Assembly (NCBI RefSeq): GCF_003932715.1
Contig: NZ_CP020700.1
Location: forward strand, 1,506,001-1,570,000
Reading direction: 5' to 3'
Length of the DNA: 64,000 nucleotides
From: Streptomyces tsukubensis
GTDB taxonomy: Bacteria; Actinomycetota; Actinomycetes; Streptomycetales; Streptomycetaceae
Shown here: piece by piece, positions 16,790 through 25,481 of the stretch
Position numbering within the stretch: position 1 is the first letter of the stretch
How the letters are laid out: each line of letters starts with the position of its first letter
Made by a program: the position numbers and the translations under genes
The notes under the pieces: model-generated
Databases searched by the model: none
What the model was told of the DNA's origin: nothing
What the model saw: the letters and a program-made list of their open reading frames with translations, nothing else

Positions 16790-17797
16790 GTGCGTACCGA
16801 CATCTTCGCCCGACTGGACCGGGAGCCGGAACCACCGAAGATAGAGATCCCGCGGATGAGCCGCACCCGTCTCGCCCTCTTCGGCGGAACGGCTGCCTTC
16901 TACACGGCTATCGTCGTGGCCGTGCTGGTGCCCACCTGGCTGGTGACCATCGACTGGAAAGTGATGCTCTTCCGGCCGTACCAGCAGTGGCCCGAGCTGC
17001 ACGCGTGGCTGGACTACTTCGTCGTCCTCGGCCAGCGGGGCCCCACGGCCGTCATGGTCGCCGCGTGGCTCGGCTGGCGCTCCTGGCGCATGCACACCCT
17101 GCGGCCGATGCTGGTGCTCGGCGCCGCGCTGCTGCTGCTCAATGTGACCGTCGGCTCCGTCAAGCTGGGCCTGGGCCGGCTCGGCCCCCACTACGCGACC
17201 CAGATCGGTTCGACCGAGATGTTCTCGGGCGGCGATATATTTCCGTCCGGCCACACCGCGAACGCCGTGGTGACCTGGGGAATCCTCGCCTATATGGCGA
17301 CCACCCCGAGGACCCGCCGCAATCTCTCGGCGCTGTCGGCGACGGTCTCCCTGGGCGTCGGCCTCACCACCGTCTACCTCGGCACGCACTGGCTGAGCGA
17401 CGTCCTCCTCGGCTGGGCCGCCGGGCTGCTGATCCTGCTGGCCCTGCCGTGGTGCGAACCGCTCATCGCCCGGGCCGAGGCCCGGATCCTCGACCTGCGG
17501 GACCGGTGGCGGGCCGGCCGGCTGCCGCTGCCGTCACTGCCGGTGGCCGCGGGCGGGCCCCGGCCGAGCCACGCCCTGCCGAACCCGGCCCGGGGCCGGG
17601 GCGTACCCGCGACGAAGCGCACGCACGGATCCCGACCCCCCGTGGTCGGCGTGGGCGCCTCGCTGCCCGGACCGTCCGCCCGGACCCGGACGGCGAAGCC
17701 CGCGGGGTCGTCGGAGGGCGTACCCGCACCGGCACGGCGGTCCGGACGGGAGACGGCGACACCGTCGCACGGCAGCCGTACGATGACCGGCGGCTAG
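16790..17797 (+). CDS. PAP2-family membrane phosphatase
   Basis: A 335-aa protein when read from GTG 16790 (RTDIFARLDREPEPPKIEIP); upstream frame extension to 16682 is unlikely. It contains five or six hydrophobic helices and the phosphatidic acid phosphatase signature: KLGLGRLGP (motif 1), FPSGHTANAV (motif 2) and TVYLGTHWLSDVLLG (motif 3). The SGH histidine and the final His-x3-Asp are in place. Expected to dephosphorylate a lipid phosphate or pyrophosphate at the outer membrane face. The last ~110 residues are a basic Pro/Arg/Ser-rich tail of low complexity. No operon partner. Confidence 0.83.
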   Translation: MRTDIFARLDREPEPPKIEIPRMSRTRLALFGGTAAFYTAIVVAVLVPTWLVTIDWKVMLFRPYQQWPELHAWLDYFVVLGQRGPTAVMVAAWLGWRSWRMHTLRPMLVLGAALLLLNVTVGSVKLGLGRLGPHYATQIGSTEMFSGGDIFPSGHTANAVVTWGILAYMATTPRTRRNLSALSATVSLGVGLTTVYLGTHWLSDVLLGWAAGLLILLALPWCEPLIARAEARILDLRDRWRAGRLPLPSLPVAAGGPRPSHALPNPARGRGVPATKRTHGSRPPVVGVGASLPGPSARTRTAKPAGSSEGVPAPARRSGRETATPSHGSRTMTGG

Positions 17798-17901
17798 GTC
17801 GTCACTTTCTTGTGGAGCTTTCGGCTCTTGTGGATCTCGCCGGGCCCGGACCGGGCCCGGCCATTCCCCCACCGGTGCCGGTTTCGGAGCGGGGTGCCCG
17901 C

Positions 17902-18117
17902 TCAGCCGTGCCAGCAGCGGGTCACCCTGCCGTGTTCGACCTCGAAGTTGATCCGGCCGCGCAGATACTCCAGCGTGATGATCGCGCCCGGCGGCAGCGA
18001 TCTCACGGTGGTCCAGCCCTTCGCCCGGGCGCGCCGTTCGGCGGCGTCCGCGCTCAGGCCTACGTACGCCCCGGTGGAATCGTCCGGCTCACCGAACGCA
18101 TGCGGAACAGGTGCCAT
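17902..18117 (-). CDS. I78-type (potato inhibitor I-like) small protein
   Basis: A 71-aa protein from ATG 18117. It has the short fold of I78-family peptidase inhibitors in actinobacteria: AYVGLSADAAERRARAKGW, then TVRSLPPGAIITLEYLRGRINFEVEHGRVTRCWHG. The TVR...PPG segment corresponds to the reactive loop region, and R-I-N-F-E-V to the core strand. It has no signal peptide, so an intracellular or leaderless product is suggested. The target protease is unknown. It stands alone, with 298 bp of non-coding DNA upstream. Confidence 0.65.
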   Translation of the reverse strand: MAPVPHAFGEPDDSTGAYVGLSADAAERRARAKGWTTVRSLPPGAIITLEYLRGRINFEVEHGRVTRCWHG

Positions 18118-18415
18118 GCCCCCACCGTAAGAGGCACCGGACCAGAACAAAAGCCCGGAGCCGGACGTCCCCCGATACCAACCGCGCCCGCTCCCCCACC
18201 GCGGCTTTTCCATACCTTCCCCGGATCCCGTCACCGGCTGTGCTCACGGCGGTCTCCACCCCTCCCCACGACAGGTGTTCGACGGAAACCCGGCCCTCCG
18301 AACGCGACGTTCGACACCGCCCCCGCGACAATTCCGTACGGGTGGCCGACCCGGGGAATTCGGCACGGAATTACCGGAAGCACGGCGGGGGCGAATTGCC
18401 CCGACCCCGTCGCGT

Positions 18416-19408
18416 TCACATTTCCCTCACACCATCCGGGACCGGCCGGACTCGGCCGACCGCGCGCCCGAGTCGATCCCGCAGCATCCTGATGTGCTCG
18501 ACCAGCTCCACCGGTTCGACCACCTCGAAGTCCACGCCCATCAGCATCACGTGGATCACCATCACATCCAGGCTGGTCGCTCCGGTGTGCAGCAGGCAGT
18601 GGCCGTCGTCGACCGGCTCCACCACCCCGTCCGACGGCGAGATCCGCTCCCGCGCCCGCTCGGCGGACATATGGAGCCTGATCACGGCCTCGGTGGCATA
18701 GGCGCGGGTCGACAGTCCGCGCGACACATAGGCCGCCAGGTCCTCGGCGGGCGGAGTGCGCGGGGTGAACCGCGGACCGTGGGGCGGGGTGGGCACGATC
18801 CGGTCCGCCCGGAAGGTGCGCCAGTCCGCCCGGTCGACGTCCCAGGCGACGAGGTACCAGCGGCGCTCCGTGCACACCAGCCGGTGCGGTTCGACGGTGC
18901 GCCGGGTGGCGGTACCGCCGTGGTCCTCGTAGCGGAACCGCAGCGTCTCGCTGTCCCGGCAGGCGTGGGCGAGTTCGGTGAGGACCGAGGCGTCGAGCCC
19001 GGCGCCGGAGGTGCGCAGCAGCGGCACGGTGAAGGCGTTGAGGGCGCCGACCCGGCGCCGCAGCCTGTCGGGCAGCACCTGTTCCAGTTTGGCGAGAGCG
19101 CGTACGGAGCTCTCCCCGATGCCCTCGATGCCCTGGCCGGCGGCGGTGCGCAGCCCGACCGCGACGGCCACCGCCTCGTCGTCGTCGAGGAGCAGCGGCG
19201 GCAGCCGGGCACCGGCTCCGAGCCGGTAGCCGCCGCCGGTCCCGGGGCTGGCGTTGACGGGGTAGCCCAGCTCGCGCAGCCGGTCCACGTCGCGGCGGAC
19301 CGTGCGCGGGGTGACACCGAGCCGCCGGGCCAGATCGGCGCCGGACCACTCGCGGTGGGCCTGGAGCAGCGAGAGCAGGCGCAGGAGTCGTGCGGAGGTC
19401 TCCAACAT
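18416..19408 (-). CDS. YafY-type WYL-domain transcriptional regulator
   Basis: A 330-aa regulator from ATG 19408 (an in-frame ATG also exists at 19429). The N-terminal winged helix reads RLLRLLSLLQAHREWSGADLA, then RRLGVTPRTVRRDVDRLREL. The middle is a WYL domain (ETLRFRYEDHGGTATRR, EPHRLVCTERRWYLVAWDVD, W-R-T-F-R-A-D-R-I). The C-terminal WCX-like part is EAVIRLHMSAERARERI. WYL domains sense nucleic-acid or nucleotide ligands. A perfect 10-bp inverted repeat 20 bp ahead of the start is a good candidate for an autoregulatory operator. The target genes are otherwise unknown. Confidence 0.88.
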   Translation of the reverse strand: MLETSARLLRLLSLLQAHREWSGADLARRLGVTPRTVRRDVDRLRELGYPVNASPGTGGGYRLGAGARLPPLLLDDDEAVAVAVGLRTAAGQGIEGIGESSVRALAKLEQVLPDRLRRRVGALNAFTVPLLRTSGAGLDASVLTELAHACRDSETLRFRYEDHGGTATRRTVEPHRLVCTERRWYLVAWDVDRADWRTFRADRIVPTPPHGPRFTPRTPPAEDLAAYVSRGLSTRAYATEAVIRLHMSAERARERISPSDGVVEPVDDGHCLLHTGATSLDVMVIHVMLMGVDFEVVEPVELVEHIRMLRDRLGRAVGRVRPVPDGVREM

Positions 19409-19427
19409 GGCCTGCAGTCTGCCAAGC

Positions 19428-19452
19428 ATTGCGGACCGCTCCGGTCCGCAAT
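19428..19452. promoter_or_regulatory. Candidate operator of the WYL regulator
   Basis: Perfect 10-bp inverted repeat attgcggacc / ggtccgcaat with a 5-bp spacer. It ends 20 bp upstream of the regulator's ATG at 19408 and overlaps the alternative start at 19429. Symmetry and position suggest a dimer binding site for the regulator itself. Confidence 0.6.
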
Positions 19453-19480
19453 GGCCACCGTCGGTGCGGAGCGGGCCGCC

Positions 19481-19523
19481 GGTCCCGGCGCGGCGGCCGG
19501 GGTGACGGGCCGGCGCCGGGACC
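19481..19523. terminator. Hairpin downstream of the GT4 gene
   Basis: An 11-bp perfect stem, ggtcccggcgc with gcgccgggacc, with a ~21-nt GC-rich loop. It lies 48 bp after the minus-strand glycosyltransferase stop and before the WYL regulator. There is no T-run. Confidence 0.4.
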
Positions 19524-19571
19524 GCCGGCCCGGGAGGCGGACCGCCCGGCCGGGGCTCAGCGGCGCCGGGC

Positions 19572-20855
19572 TCAGCGGCGCCGGGCCCGGCGTACGACCG
19601 CCGCGGCGAGATGGCGCAGGGCGTAGTAGCTCCCGTAGCAGCCGCCGCGTACCCGGTACACCAGGTCCCGTACGGCCCCGCCGCTCCCCCGGGCCCCGGC
19701 GCGCTCCAGCAGCTCGGTGAAGACGGCTTCGTGCCGTGCGGCGATCGCCGCCGGGTCGAAGCGTTCGGAGGCGGCCAGCGCCGCGGCCCCGGCCCGGTGG
19801 CGGCGCTCGTCGTCGCCGATCAGCTCCAGCAGCCCGGCCGCCACGGCGTCGACGTCGCCGACGGGCACCAGCCTGCCGTTCACCCCGTCCTCGATGATCT
19901 CCCGCGGACCGTTGGGGCAGTCGGTGGAGACCACCGGCAGTCCGCACCGCATGGCCTCCACGATCGTCATTCCGAAGGCCTCCTTGGCGGAGGTGACGGC
20001 GGCGATCGACCCCTTGACCCACTCGGGCTCCAGCGGATGGACGTTGCCCATCAGAAAGACGTGGCCGGCCAGGTCCCGGGCGGCGATCAGCTCGGTCAGC
20101 GCGCCGTGTTCGTCGCCGGTGGCGTCCCCGCCGCCGTAGATCCGCAGCCGCCAGTCGGGCCGTGCGGCGACCACCTTCGCAAAGGCCTCGACCAGCACGT
20201 CGAACCGCTTCACCCGGGTCAGCCGCCCGGCCGCGACGACGAACTTGGCCCGGCCGTCGGCGGGCGCCACGGAGGGCTTCGGCACTCCGTTGGGTACGGC
20301 GTCGATGCGCACCCCGGGCAGCCTGAGCCGGGTCCGGTAGGAGCGGGCGTCGGCCTCGGTGACCGTGGTGATCGCGTCCAGCCGCCCGTAGCGGTAGCCC
20401 AGTTCACGGCGGAGGCGGTAGCCGTGGCCGTCGAGCGTGAGGTGTTCCTGGCCGACGCGGACCGTGCCGCGGCGGGCCTGCCGGGCGATATGGACGTTGA
20501 GCCCGGGCCGGGTGCCGACGACGACATCCGCGTCGAGGCCCCGCAGATGGGCCCCGATCCGGGCGTCGGTGAGCCTGCTGTACTGCCGGTGCCGCCCGTC
20601 GCCGCGCGGGAACACCCGTGCGGCCCTGGCGTGTTCGGGATCGTCTGCCGCGTACTCCGGGCTGTCCTTGCGGAGTTCCACGAGCGCCCGGAGGGTGACG
20701 CCCTTCGGCGCTCCCATCCGGGGCGTCTCGCGGTGGCGGAACACCGAGACGATCTCGACCTCGTGCCGTTCGGCGAGGGCCTCGGCGAGGGTGAAGGTGG
20801 TACGGATCGTTCCCCCGATGCCGTACGCGTTGTGGAGCAGGAAGGAGATGCGCAT
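19572..20855 (-). CDS. GT4-family glycosyltransferase
   Basis: A 427-aa retaining glycosyltransferase of the GT-B fold. The N-terminus is RISFLLHNAYGIGGTIRTTFTLAEAL, with the glycine-rich acceptor-side loop. The donor-binding domain is FVVAAGRLTRVKRFDVLVEAF, with KEAFGMTIVEAMRCGLPVVSTDCPNGPREII, the E-x7-E motif of family 4. No signal peptide or membrane helix. The donor and acceptor cannot be told; a cell-wall glycan or glycolipid is the usual context. Upstream 224 bp are non-coding and contain a near-perfect 15-bp direct repeat (tcatgaa.tggtcgga) at about 20877-20908. Confidence 0.88.
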   Translation of the reverse strand: MRISFLLHNAYGIGGTIRTTFTLAEALAERHEVEIVSVFRHRETPRMGAPKGVTLRALVELRKDSPEYAADDPEHARAARVFPRGDGRHRQYSRLTDARIGAHLRGLDADVVVGTRPGLNVHIARQARRGTVRVGQEHLTLDGHGYRLRRELGYRYGRLDAITTVTEADARSYRTRLRLPGVRIDAVPNGVPKPSVAPADGRAKFVVAAGRLTRVKRFDVLVEAFAKVVAARPDWRLRIYGGGDATGDEHGALTELIAARDLAGHVFLMGNVHPLEPEWVKGSIAAVTSAKEAFGMTIVEAMRCGLPVVSTDCPNGPREIIEDGVNGRLVPVGDVDAVAAGLLELIGDDERRHRAGAAALAASERFDPAAIAARHEAVFTELLERAGARGSGGAVRDLVYRVRGGCYGSYYALRHLAAAVVRRARRR

Positions 20856-21079
20856 GCGTCTCTCGTCATGAATGGTCGGATCATGAAGTGGTCGGACCAG
20901 ACTCTACTGGCCGTCAGATGCCGTACAGGACCGGGCTGCTGTGCTTTCCGGAGGTCCGCCGTTCCCGTTGCCGTCCGCGCGTGACCCCGGCCTGCATCGC
21001 CCGTTGAACCAGGGTGAGCCGGGATCGGCCCGGCCCAGTGCGATCACGCATCAAGCAACATCAGGACGAGGAGCCATCC

Positions 21080-21874
21080 GTGCCCCGCATGCTCGACGTC
21101 AGCGCGGACGTACGCGCCGAGCTCGGCAACGAAGAAGCCGACCGGCTGGTCGCCGGCGACTCCGAGACCCCGGCCAGTTACGCCTGCGCCTCCTGCCGCA
21201 CCCCGGGCGACCCCGAGCAGGAGCGGACCAGCACTCTGCTGTTCGTCGGCGAGGAGACGGCCGTCCTCGCTTTCGCCCATGCGACCTGCATCCCCTCGCA
21301 GGTCGTCCGGCTCGCCGAGGACCAGCTCGCGGGAGCCGTGGAATCCATCACCGGTACCGAGGAGCCCGCTGTGCCCATGACCACCGACCCCACCTCCCTG
21401 AACGCCTCCCCCGGTCAGGCGGTGCTCGGCGTCACCAGCGGTCTGATCCTGGTGGACGGCGATCTGCACCCCGCCCTGGTGGTGGAGCCCACGGCGCCCA
21501 TCGCCCGCCCGGGCACCACGGGGAACGGCGGGGACGACTTCCTGCCCCTGCTGATCGAGCAGGGCTTCGCACCGGTCCACGACGTCAACGTCCGGCCGGG
21601 CGCGCTCGACGGCTGGTCGGTGCTGCTCGCCATGGGCCAGCTGCACGCGATCCTCCAGCCGGGCGCGGTGGCCTGGTGGAAGGCGCACCAGCCGCTCCAG
21701 GTCACGGAGGGCTGGCGGACCGCGGTCAACAAGTCCCACACGGTGCTGGTGTTCTGCGCGCCCGTCGGTTCGATCGGGCAGCAGCCGCGGGAGGACCTGC
21801 TGCGGGACGCGCTGGAGAAGGCGGCGGCGGGCGGCCGTCTGGTGGCCGCGGCGATGCCGCTGGCGGGCACGTGA
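21080..21874 (+). CDS. Conserved actinobacterial protein of unknown function
   Basis: A 264-aa protein; GTG 21080 is chosen because AGGAG lies 8 nt upstream. The N-terminal part has a C-x2-C pair (YACASCRTPG) followed by ERTSTLLFVGEETAVLAFAHATCIPS, with H and C that could complete a zinc site. The C-terminal part is predicted mixed alpha/beta (LDGWSVLLAMGQLHAILQPG). I do not recognise a characterised family. It is intact, with codon use like its neighbours, and stands alone on the plus strand upstream of der in convergent orientation. Confidence 0.75.
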   Translation: MPRMLDVSADVRAELGNEEADRLVAGDSETPASYACASCRTPGDPEQERTSTLLFVGEETAVLAFAHATCIPSQVVRLAEDQLAGAVESITGTEEPAVPMTTDPTSLNASPGQAVLGVTSGLILVDGDLHPALVVEPTAPIARPGTTGNGGDDFLPLLIEQGFAPVHDVNVRPGALDGWSVLLAMGQLHAILQPGAVAWWKAHQPLQVTEGWRTAVNKSHTVLVFCAPVGSIGQQPREDLLRDALEKAAAGGRLVAAAMPLAGT

Positions 21875-22007
21875 TCCGTTCCGCTGCCGGCTGACCTCCG
21901 ATCCTCCGGTCCTCCGGACGCCCATGGGCGCCGGGGCCCGGGGGGACGGCCGGGTGGTTCCCCCCGGCCCGCCAGTGACGGGCCGGGATGTGGATCGTTG
22001 CAGGTAC

Positions 22008-22316
22008 GTGCAGACATACGAGCCCAGCCGCCAGCCGTATCCGAGTCCGATCCCCGGTATGCGCCCCGCGTACGAGGCAGCCTCGGGCTTCTCCCTGACG
22101 CCCATCTTCGATGCGCTGTACTCGGAGTACCGCCGGTCGTTCCGGGCCCTGCCCGGGGACCGGTCGGGCGAGGAGCACCTCGGCTTCCTCGCGTTCTCCA
22201 CCCAGGCCACGGCCCGCGGCGCGGGTCAGTTGCCGTACGCGGGCGCGGGCTGGCAGCCGTATCCCGTACGGCAGCATCCGGCGGCTCTGCCTCCGGCACC
22301 GCGCCGCAGCCACTGA
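22008..22316 (+). CDS. Small hypothetical protein
   Basis: About 102 aa from GTG 22008 (QTYEPSRQPYPSPIPGMRPAY); in-frame upstream sequence is low complexity. Contains a plausible folded centre, GFSLTPIFDALYSEYRRSFRALPGDRSGEEHLGF, and a Pro/Ala-rich tail. Not recognised. It is followed by an excellent terminator hairpin, which supports real transcription. A shorter start is possible. Confidence 0.55.
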   Translation: MQTYEPSRQPYPSPIPGMRPAYEAASGFSLTPIFDALYSEYRRSFRALPGDRSGEEHLGFLAFSTQATARGAGQLPYAGAGWQPYPVRQHPAALPPAPRRSH

Positions 22317-22348
22317 CCGAGGCGGTACCAGAGGCGGTACGAAAACGG

Positions 22349-22394
22349 GCGCGCCGCCCCGGCCGGATGTTCCGGCCGGGGCGGCGCGCTTTTC
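22349..22394. terminator. Strong bidirectional terminator between convergent genes and der
   Basis: A perfect 19-bp GC-rich stem with loop tgt, arms 22349-22367 and 22371-22389, followed by tttt on the plus strand. It lies after the small plus-strand gene and 21 bp beyond the der stop, serving both. Confidence 0.88.
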
Positions 22395-22415
22395 GCCGGT
22401 GCGTGCGTACTGGAC

Positions 22416-23864
22416 CTACTTCTTGCGGCCGCGCTTCTCGCGGACCCGGACCGAGATGTGCAGCGGGGTGCCCTCGAAGCCGAACTCCTCCCGCAGCCTG
22501 CGCTCCACGAAGCGGCGGTAGCCGTGCTCCAGGAAGCCGGAGGCGAAGAGCACGAACCGCGGGGGCTTGGTGCCCGCCTGGGTGCCGAAGAGGATCCGCG
22601 GCTGCTTGCCGCCCCGGATCGGGTGCGGGTGGGAGGCGACGATCTCACCGAGGAAGGCGTTCAGCCGGCCGGTGGGGACCCGGGTCTCCCAGCCGGCGAG
22701 CGCGGTCTCGATGGCCGGGACCAGCTTCTCCATATGGCGGCCGGTGGCGGCGGAGACATTGACCCGGGGCGCCCAGGCGATCTGACCGAGCTCGGTCTCG
22801 ATCTCGCGCTCCAGGTAGTAGCGGCGCTCCTCGTCGAGGGTGTCCCACTTGTTGTACGCGATCACCATCGCGCGGCCCGCTTCGACGGCCATGGTGATGA
22901 TCCGCTGGTCCTGGACGCTGATGGACTCACTGGCGTCGATGAGGACCACCGCGACCTCCGCCTTCTCGACGGCGGCGGCGGTGCGCAGGGAGGCGTAGTA
23001 GTCGGCGCCCTCCTGGAGGTGGACCCGGCGGCGGATACCGGCGGTGTCGACGAACTTCCAGGTCACCCCGCCCAGCTCGATCAGCTCGTCGACCGGGTCG
23101 CGGGTGGTGCCCGCCATCTCGTTGACGACCACCCGCTCCTCGCCCGCGACCTTGTTGAGCAGGGACGACTTGCCGACGTTCGGACGGCCGATGAGGGCGA
23201 TCCGGCGCGGGCCGCCGACCGCCGTGCCGAAGGTCTGGGCGGGGGCGTCGGGCAGGACGTCGAGGACGGCGTCGAGCATGTCGCCGGTGCCGCGGCCGTG
23301 CAGCGCGGAGACCGGGTGCGGCTCGCCGAGTCCGAGGGACCACAGCATGGCCGCATCGGCCTCGCCGCTGGGTCCGTCGACCTTGTTGGCGCAGAGCACC
23401 ACCGGCTTCCCCGACCGGCGCAGCAGCTTCACCACGGCCTCGTCGGTGTCGGTGGGGCCGACGGTGGCGTCCACGACGAAGACGACCGCGTCGGCGGCCT
23501 CGATGGCGAACTCGGCCTGGGCGGCGACGGAGGCGTCGATCCCGAGGACGTCCTGCTCCCAGCCGCCGGTGTCGACGAGCTTGAAGCGGCGGCCCGCCCA
23601 TTCGGCTTCGTAGGTGACGCGGTCGCGGGTGACGCCGGGCCGGTCCTCGACGACCGCCTCGCGGCGGCCGATGATCCGGTTCACCAGGGTCGACTTGCCG
23701 ACATTGGGGCGGCCGACGACGGCGAGGACGGGCAGCGGGCCGTGACCGGCCTCGTCGATGGCCTCCTCCACGTCCTCGGCGTCGAAGCCCTCGACTGCGG
23801 CAAGCTCCATGAACTCCGCGTACTCGGCGTCGCCGAGCGCTCCGTGGTCGTGCTGGTCGTTCAT
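22416..23864 (-). CDS. der: Ribosome-biogenesis GTPase Der
   Basis: A 482-aa double-GTPase. ATG 23864 ([11 protein letters not shown]) has GAGGAAA upstream; a frame extension to 23927 is unlikely. The first G domain has [24 protein letters not shown] and CANKVDG. The second has [23 protein letters not shown] and YNKWD. The C-terminal KH-like domain follows (RPTGRLN-type core near [20 protein letters not shown]) and ends basic (REKRGRKK). Der binds the 50S subunit during maturation. It is the last gene of the cmk-plsC-der set; 66 bp separate it from plsC. An acidic N-terminal extension is usual in actinobacteria. Confidence 0.97.
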   Translation of the reverse strand: MNDQHDHGALGDAEYAEFMELAAVEGFDAEDVEEAIDEAGHGPLPVLAVVGRPNVGKSTLVNRIIGRREAVVEDRPGVTRDRVTYEAEWAGRRFKLVDTGGWEQDVLGIDASVAAQAEFAIEAADAVVFVVDATVGPTDTDEAVVKLLRRSGKPVVLCANKVDGPSGEADAAMLWSLGLGEPHPVSALHGRGTGDMLDAVLDVLPDAPAQTFGTAVGGPRRIALIGRPNVGKSSLLNKVAGEERVVVNEMAGTTRDPVDELIELGGVTWKFVDTAGIRRRVHLQEGADYYASLRTAAAVEKAEVAVVLIDASESISVQDQRIITMAVEAGRAMVIAYNKWDTLDEERRYYLEREIETELGQIAWAPRVNVSAATGRHMEKLVPAIETALAGWETRVPTGRLNAFLGEIVASHPHPIRGGKQPRILFGTQAGTKPPRFVLFASGFLEHGYRRFVERRLREEFGFEGTPLHISVRVREKRGRKK

Positions 23865-23930
23865 GAAGTCCGTTTCCTCGTGTCTCGACCGGACCCTGTC
23901 CCGGGTTCGGGTGGTCCGGATGGTCAAGTC

Positions 23931-24584
23931 TTACCCGGCGCGCCCGGTGAGGCGCCTGGCGTTTTCCAGATGGGTGGTGAGCCGCTGCTGAATCCGGACC
24001 GTGGCCTCGTCCAGGGCGGTGCGGGTACGGCGGCCCGATCCGTCGCCCGCCTGGAAGGGGTCGCCGAAGACGACGTCCATCCGGCCGCGCAGCGGGGGCA
24101 GTGCACCGATCAACCGTCCACGGCGCTCGGTGCTTCCCAGCACCGCCACCGGGACCACCGGGGCACCGGACCGTACCGCGAAGTACGCGAGACCGGCGCG
24201 GAGGGACGCGAAATCGCCCTCGCCGCGGGTGCCCTCCGGGAAGATCCCCAGGACGTCGCCGCGCTCCAGGATCCCCAGGGCGTTGGTGACGGCGGCGCGG
24301 TCGGTGCCCGACCGGTCGACCTTCAGCTGGCCGATGCGCAGCAGAAAGGGGTCCAGGGGGCCGACGAAGGCCTCTTTCTTGATCAGGAAGTGCACGGGCC
24401 GCGGTGCGGTGCCCATCAGCATGGGTCCGTCGACGGCGTGGGAGTGGTTGACGGCGAGGATCACCGGTCCGGCGGCGGGGACCCGCCAGGCGCCGAGCAC
24501 CCGGGGGTGCCACAGCCCGTACATCAGGCCGATGCCGATCCGGCGGCCGACGGCCGCGCCCGCGGCGGAGGGCAGGGTGGTCAC
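23931..24584 (-). CDS. 1-acyl-sn-glycerol-3-phosphate acyltransferase (PlsC-like)
   Basis: 217 aa. GTG 24584 overlaps the cmk stop by 4 bp (GTGA), which indicates translational coupling. The acyltransferase motifs are NHSHAVDGPML (NHx4D) and GIFPEGTRGEGDF (FPEGTR). It also has the RSGAPVVPVAV segment that shapes the glycerol-3-phosphate pocket. It likely acylates lysophosphatidic acid at the cytoplasmic membrane face. The cmk-plsC-der order is conserved in Streptomyces. Confidence 0.9.
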   Translation of the reverse strand: MTTLPSAAGAAVGRRIGIGLMYGLWHPRVLGAWRVPAAGPVILAVNHSHAVDGPMLMGTAPRPVHFLIKKEAFVGPLDPFLLRIGQLKVDRSGTDRAAVTNALGILERGDVLGIFPEGTRGEGDFASLRAGLAYFAVRSGAPVVPVAVLGSTERRGRLIGALPPLRGRMDVVFGDPFQAGDGSGRRTRTALDEATVRIQQRLTTHLENARRLTGRAG

Positions 24585-25270
24585 CGGGCGGCCGCCCGGC
24601 GCTCCTCGACGAGGGCCACCACCCGGTCGACGACCTGCTGGAGGGTCAGCTCGGTGGTGTCGACCTCGACCGCGTCGGCGGCCATCGCCAACGGCGATGT
24701 GGCCCGGCCGGAGTCGGCCGCGTCCCGCTTGACCAGCGCCTGCCGGGTGGCCTCGACGTCGGCGCCCTTCAGCTCGCCGGCCCGGCGGGCGGCGCGGGCC
24801 TCGGCGGAGGCGGTGAGGAAGATCTTGAGATCGGCGTCGGGAAGGACCGTCGTACCGATGTCCCGGCCCTCGACGACGATGCCGGTCTCCGCGGCGGCTG
24901 CGATCGCCTGCTGGAGGCCGGTGATCCGGGTCCGGACCTCGGGCACCGCGCTGACGGCGCTGACCCGGGCGGACACCTCGGGGGTGCGGATGGGCGCGGA
25001 GACGTCCTCGCCGTCGACGGTGATCGTGGGGCCCGCCGGGTCGGTGCCGGAGACGATCGCGGGCTTGTCCGATGCCGTGGCGATCGCGGCGGCGTCGGCG
25101 GTGTCCACTCCGTTGGTGATCATCCACCAGGTGATCGCGCGGTACTGCGCGCCGGTGTCGAGGTAGCGCAGCCCCAGGGCGGCGGCCACCGCCTTGGACG
25201 TGCTCGACTTGCCGGTGCCGGCGGGGCCGTCGATGGCAACGATCACGGCGGATTCCACGGTGTCGGACAC
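24581..25270 (-). CDS. cmk: Cytidylate kinase
   Basis: 229 aa. P-loop AIDGPAGTGKSSTSKAVA near the N-terminus, then LRYLDTGAQYRA and the CMP-binding VEGRDIGTTVLPDADLKIFLTAS. It ends LTLQQVVDRVVALVEERR. It phosphorylates CMP and dCMP to the diphosphates. The 4-bp overlap with plsC indicates one transcript. Upstream, 211 bp of extremely GC-rich non-coding DNA separates it from tyrA. A start 12 bp inside (GTG 25258) is possible. Confidence 0.96.
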   Translation of the reverse strand: MSDTVESAVIVAIDGPAGTGKSSTSKAVAAALGLRYLDTGAQYRAITWWMITNGVDTADAAAIATASDKPAIVSGTDPAGPTITVDGEDVSAPIRTPEVSARVSAVSAVPEVRTRITGLQQAIAAAAETGIVVEGRDIGTTVLPDADLKIFLTASAEARAARRAGELKGADVEATRQALVKRDAADSGRATSPLAMAADAVEVDTTELTLQQVVDRVVALVEERRAAAR

Positions 25271-25481
25271 CTTTCGTTCTGGGGTTCCCGCGGGCGCGGG
25301 GCGGCCTTCCCGCGGGGCGGGGACGGCGGGCTCCGCTGGAGGGAGTCCCGTACCAGGTTACCGACTGCCGGACCCTGCCCCTTCCCCGCCGACCTGCAAC
25401 GGGACCGGGCGGGCCGGGGCGACCCCCGGGGCGCGTCCCGGCGGCCCGGACCGGGGGCGGCCGGTCCGGGACCCGGCCCGG

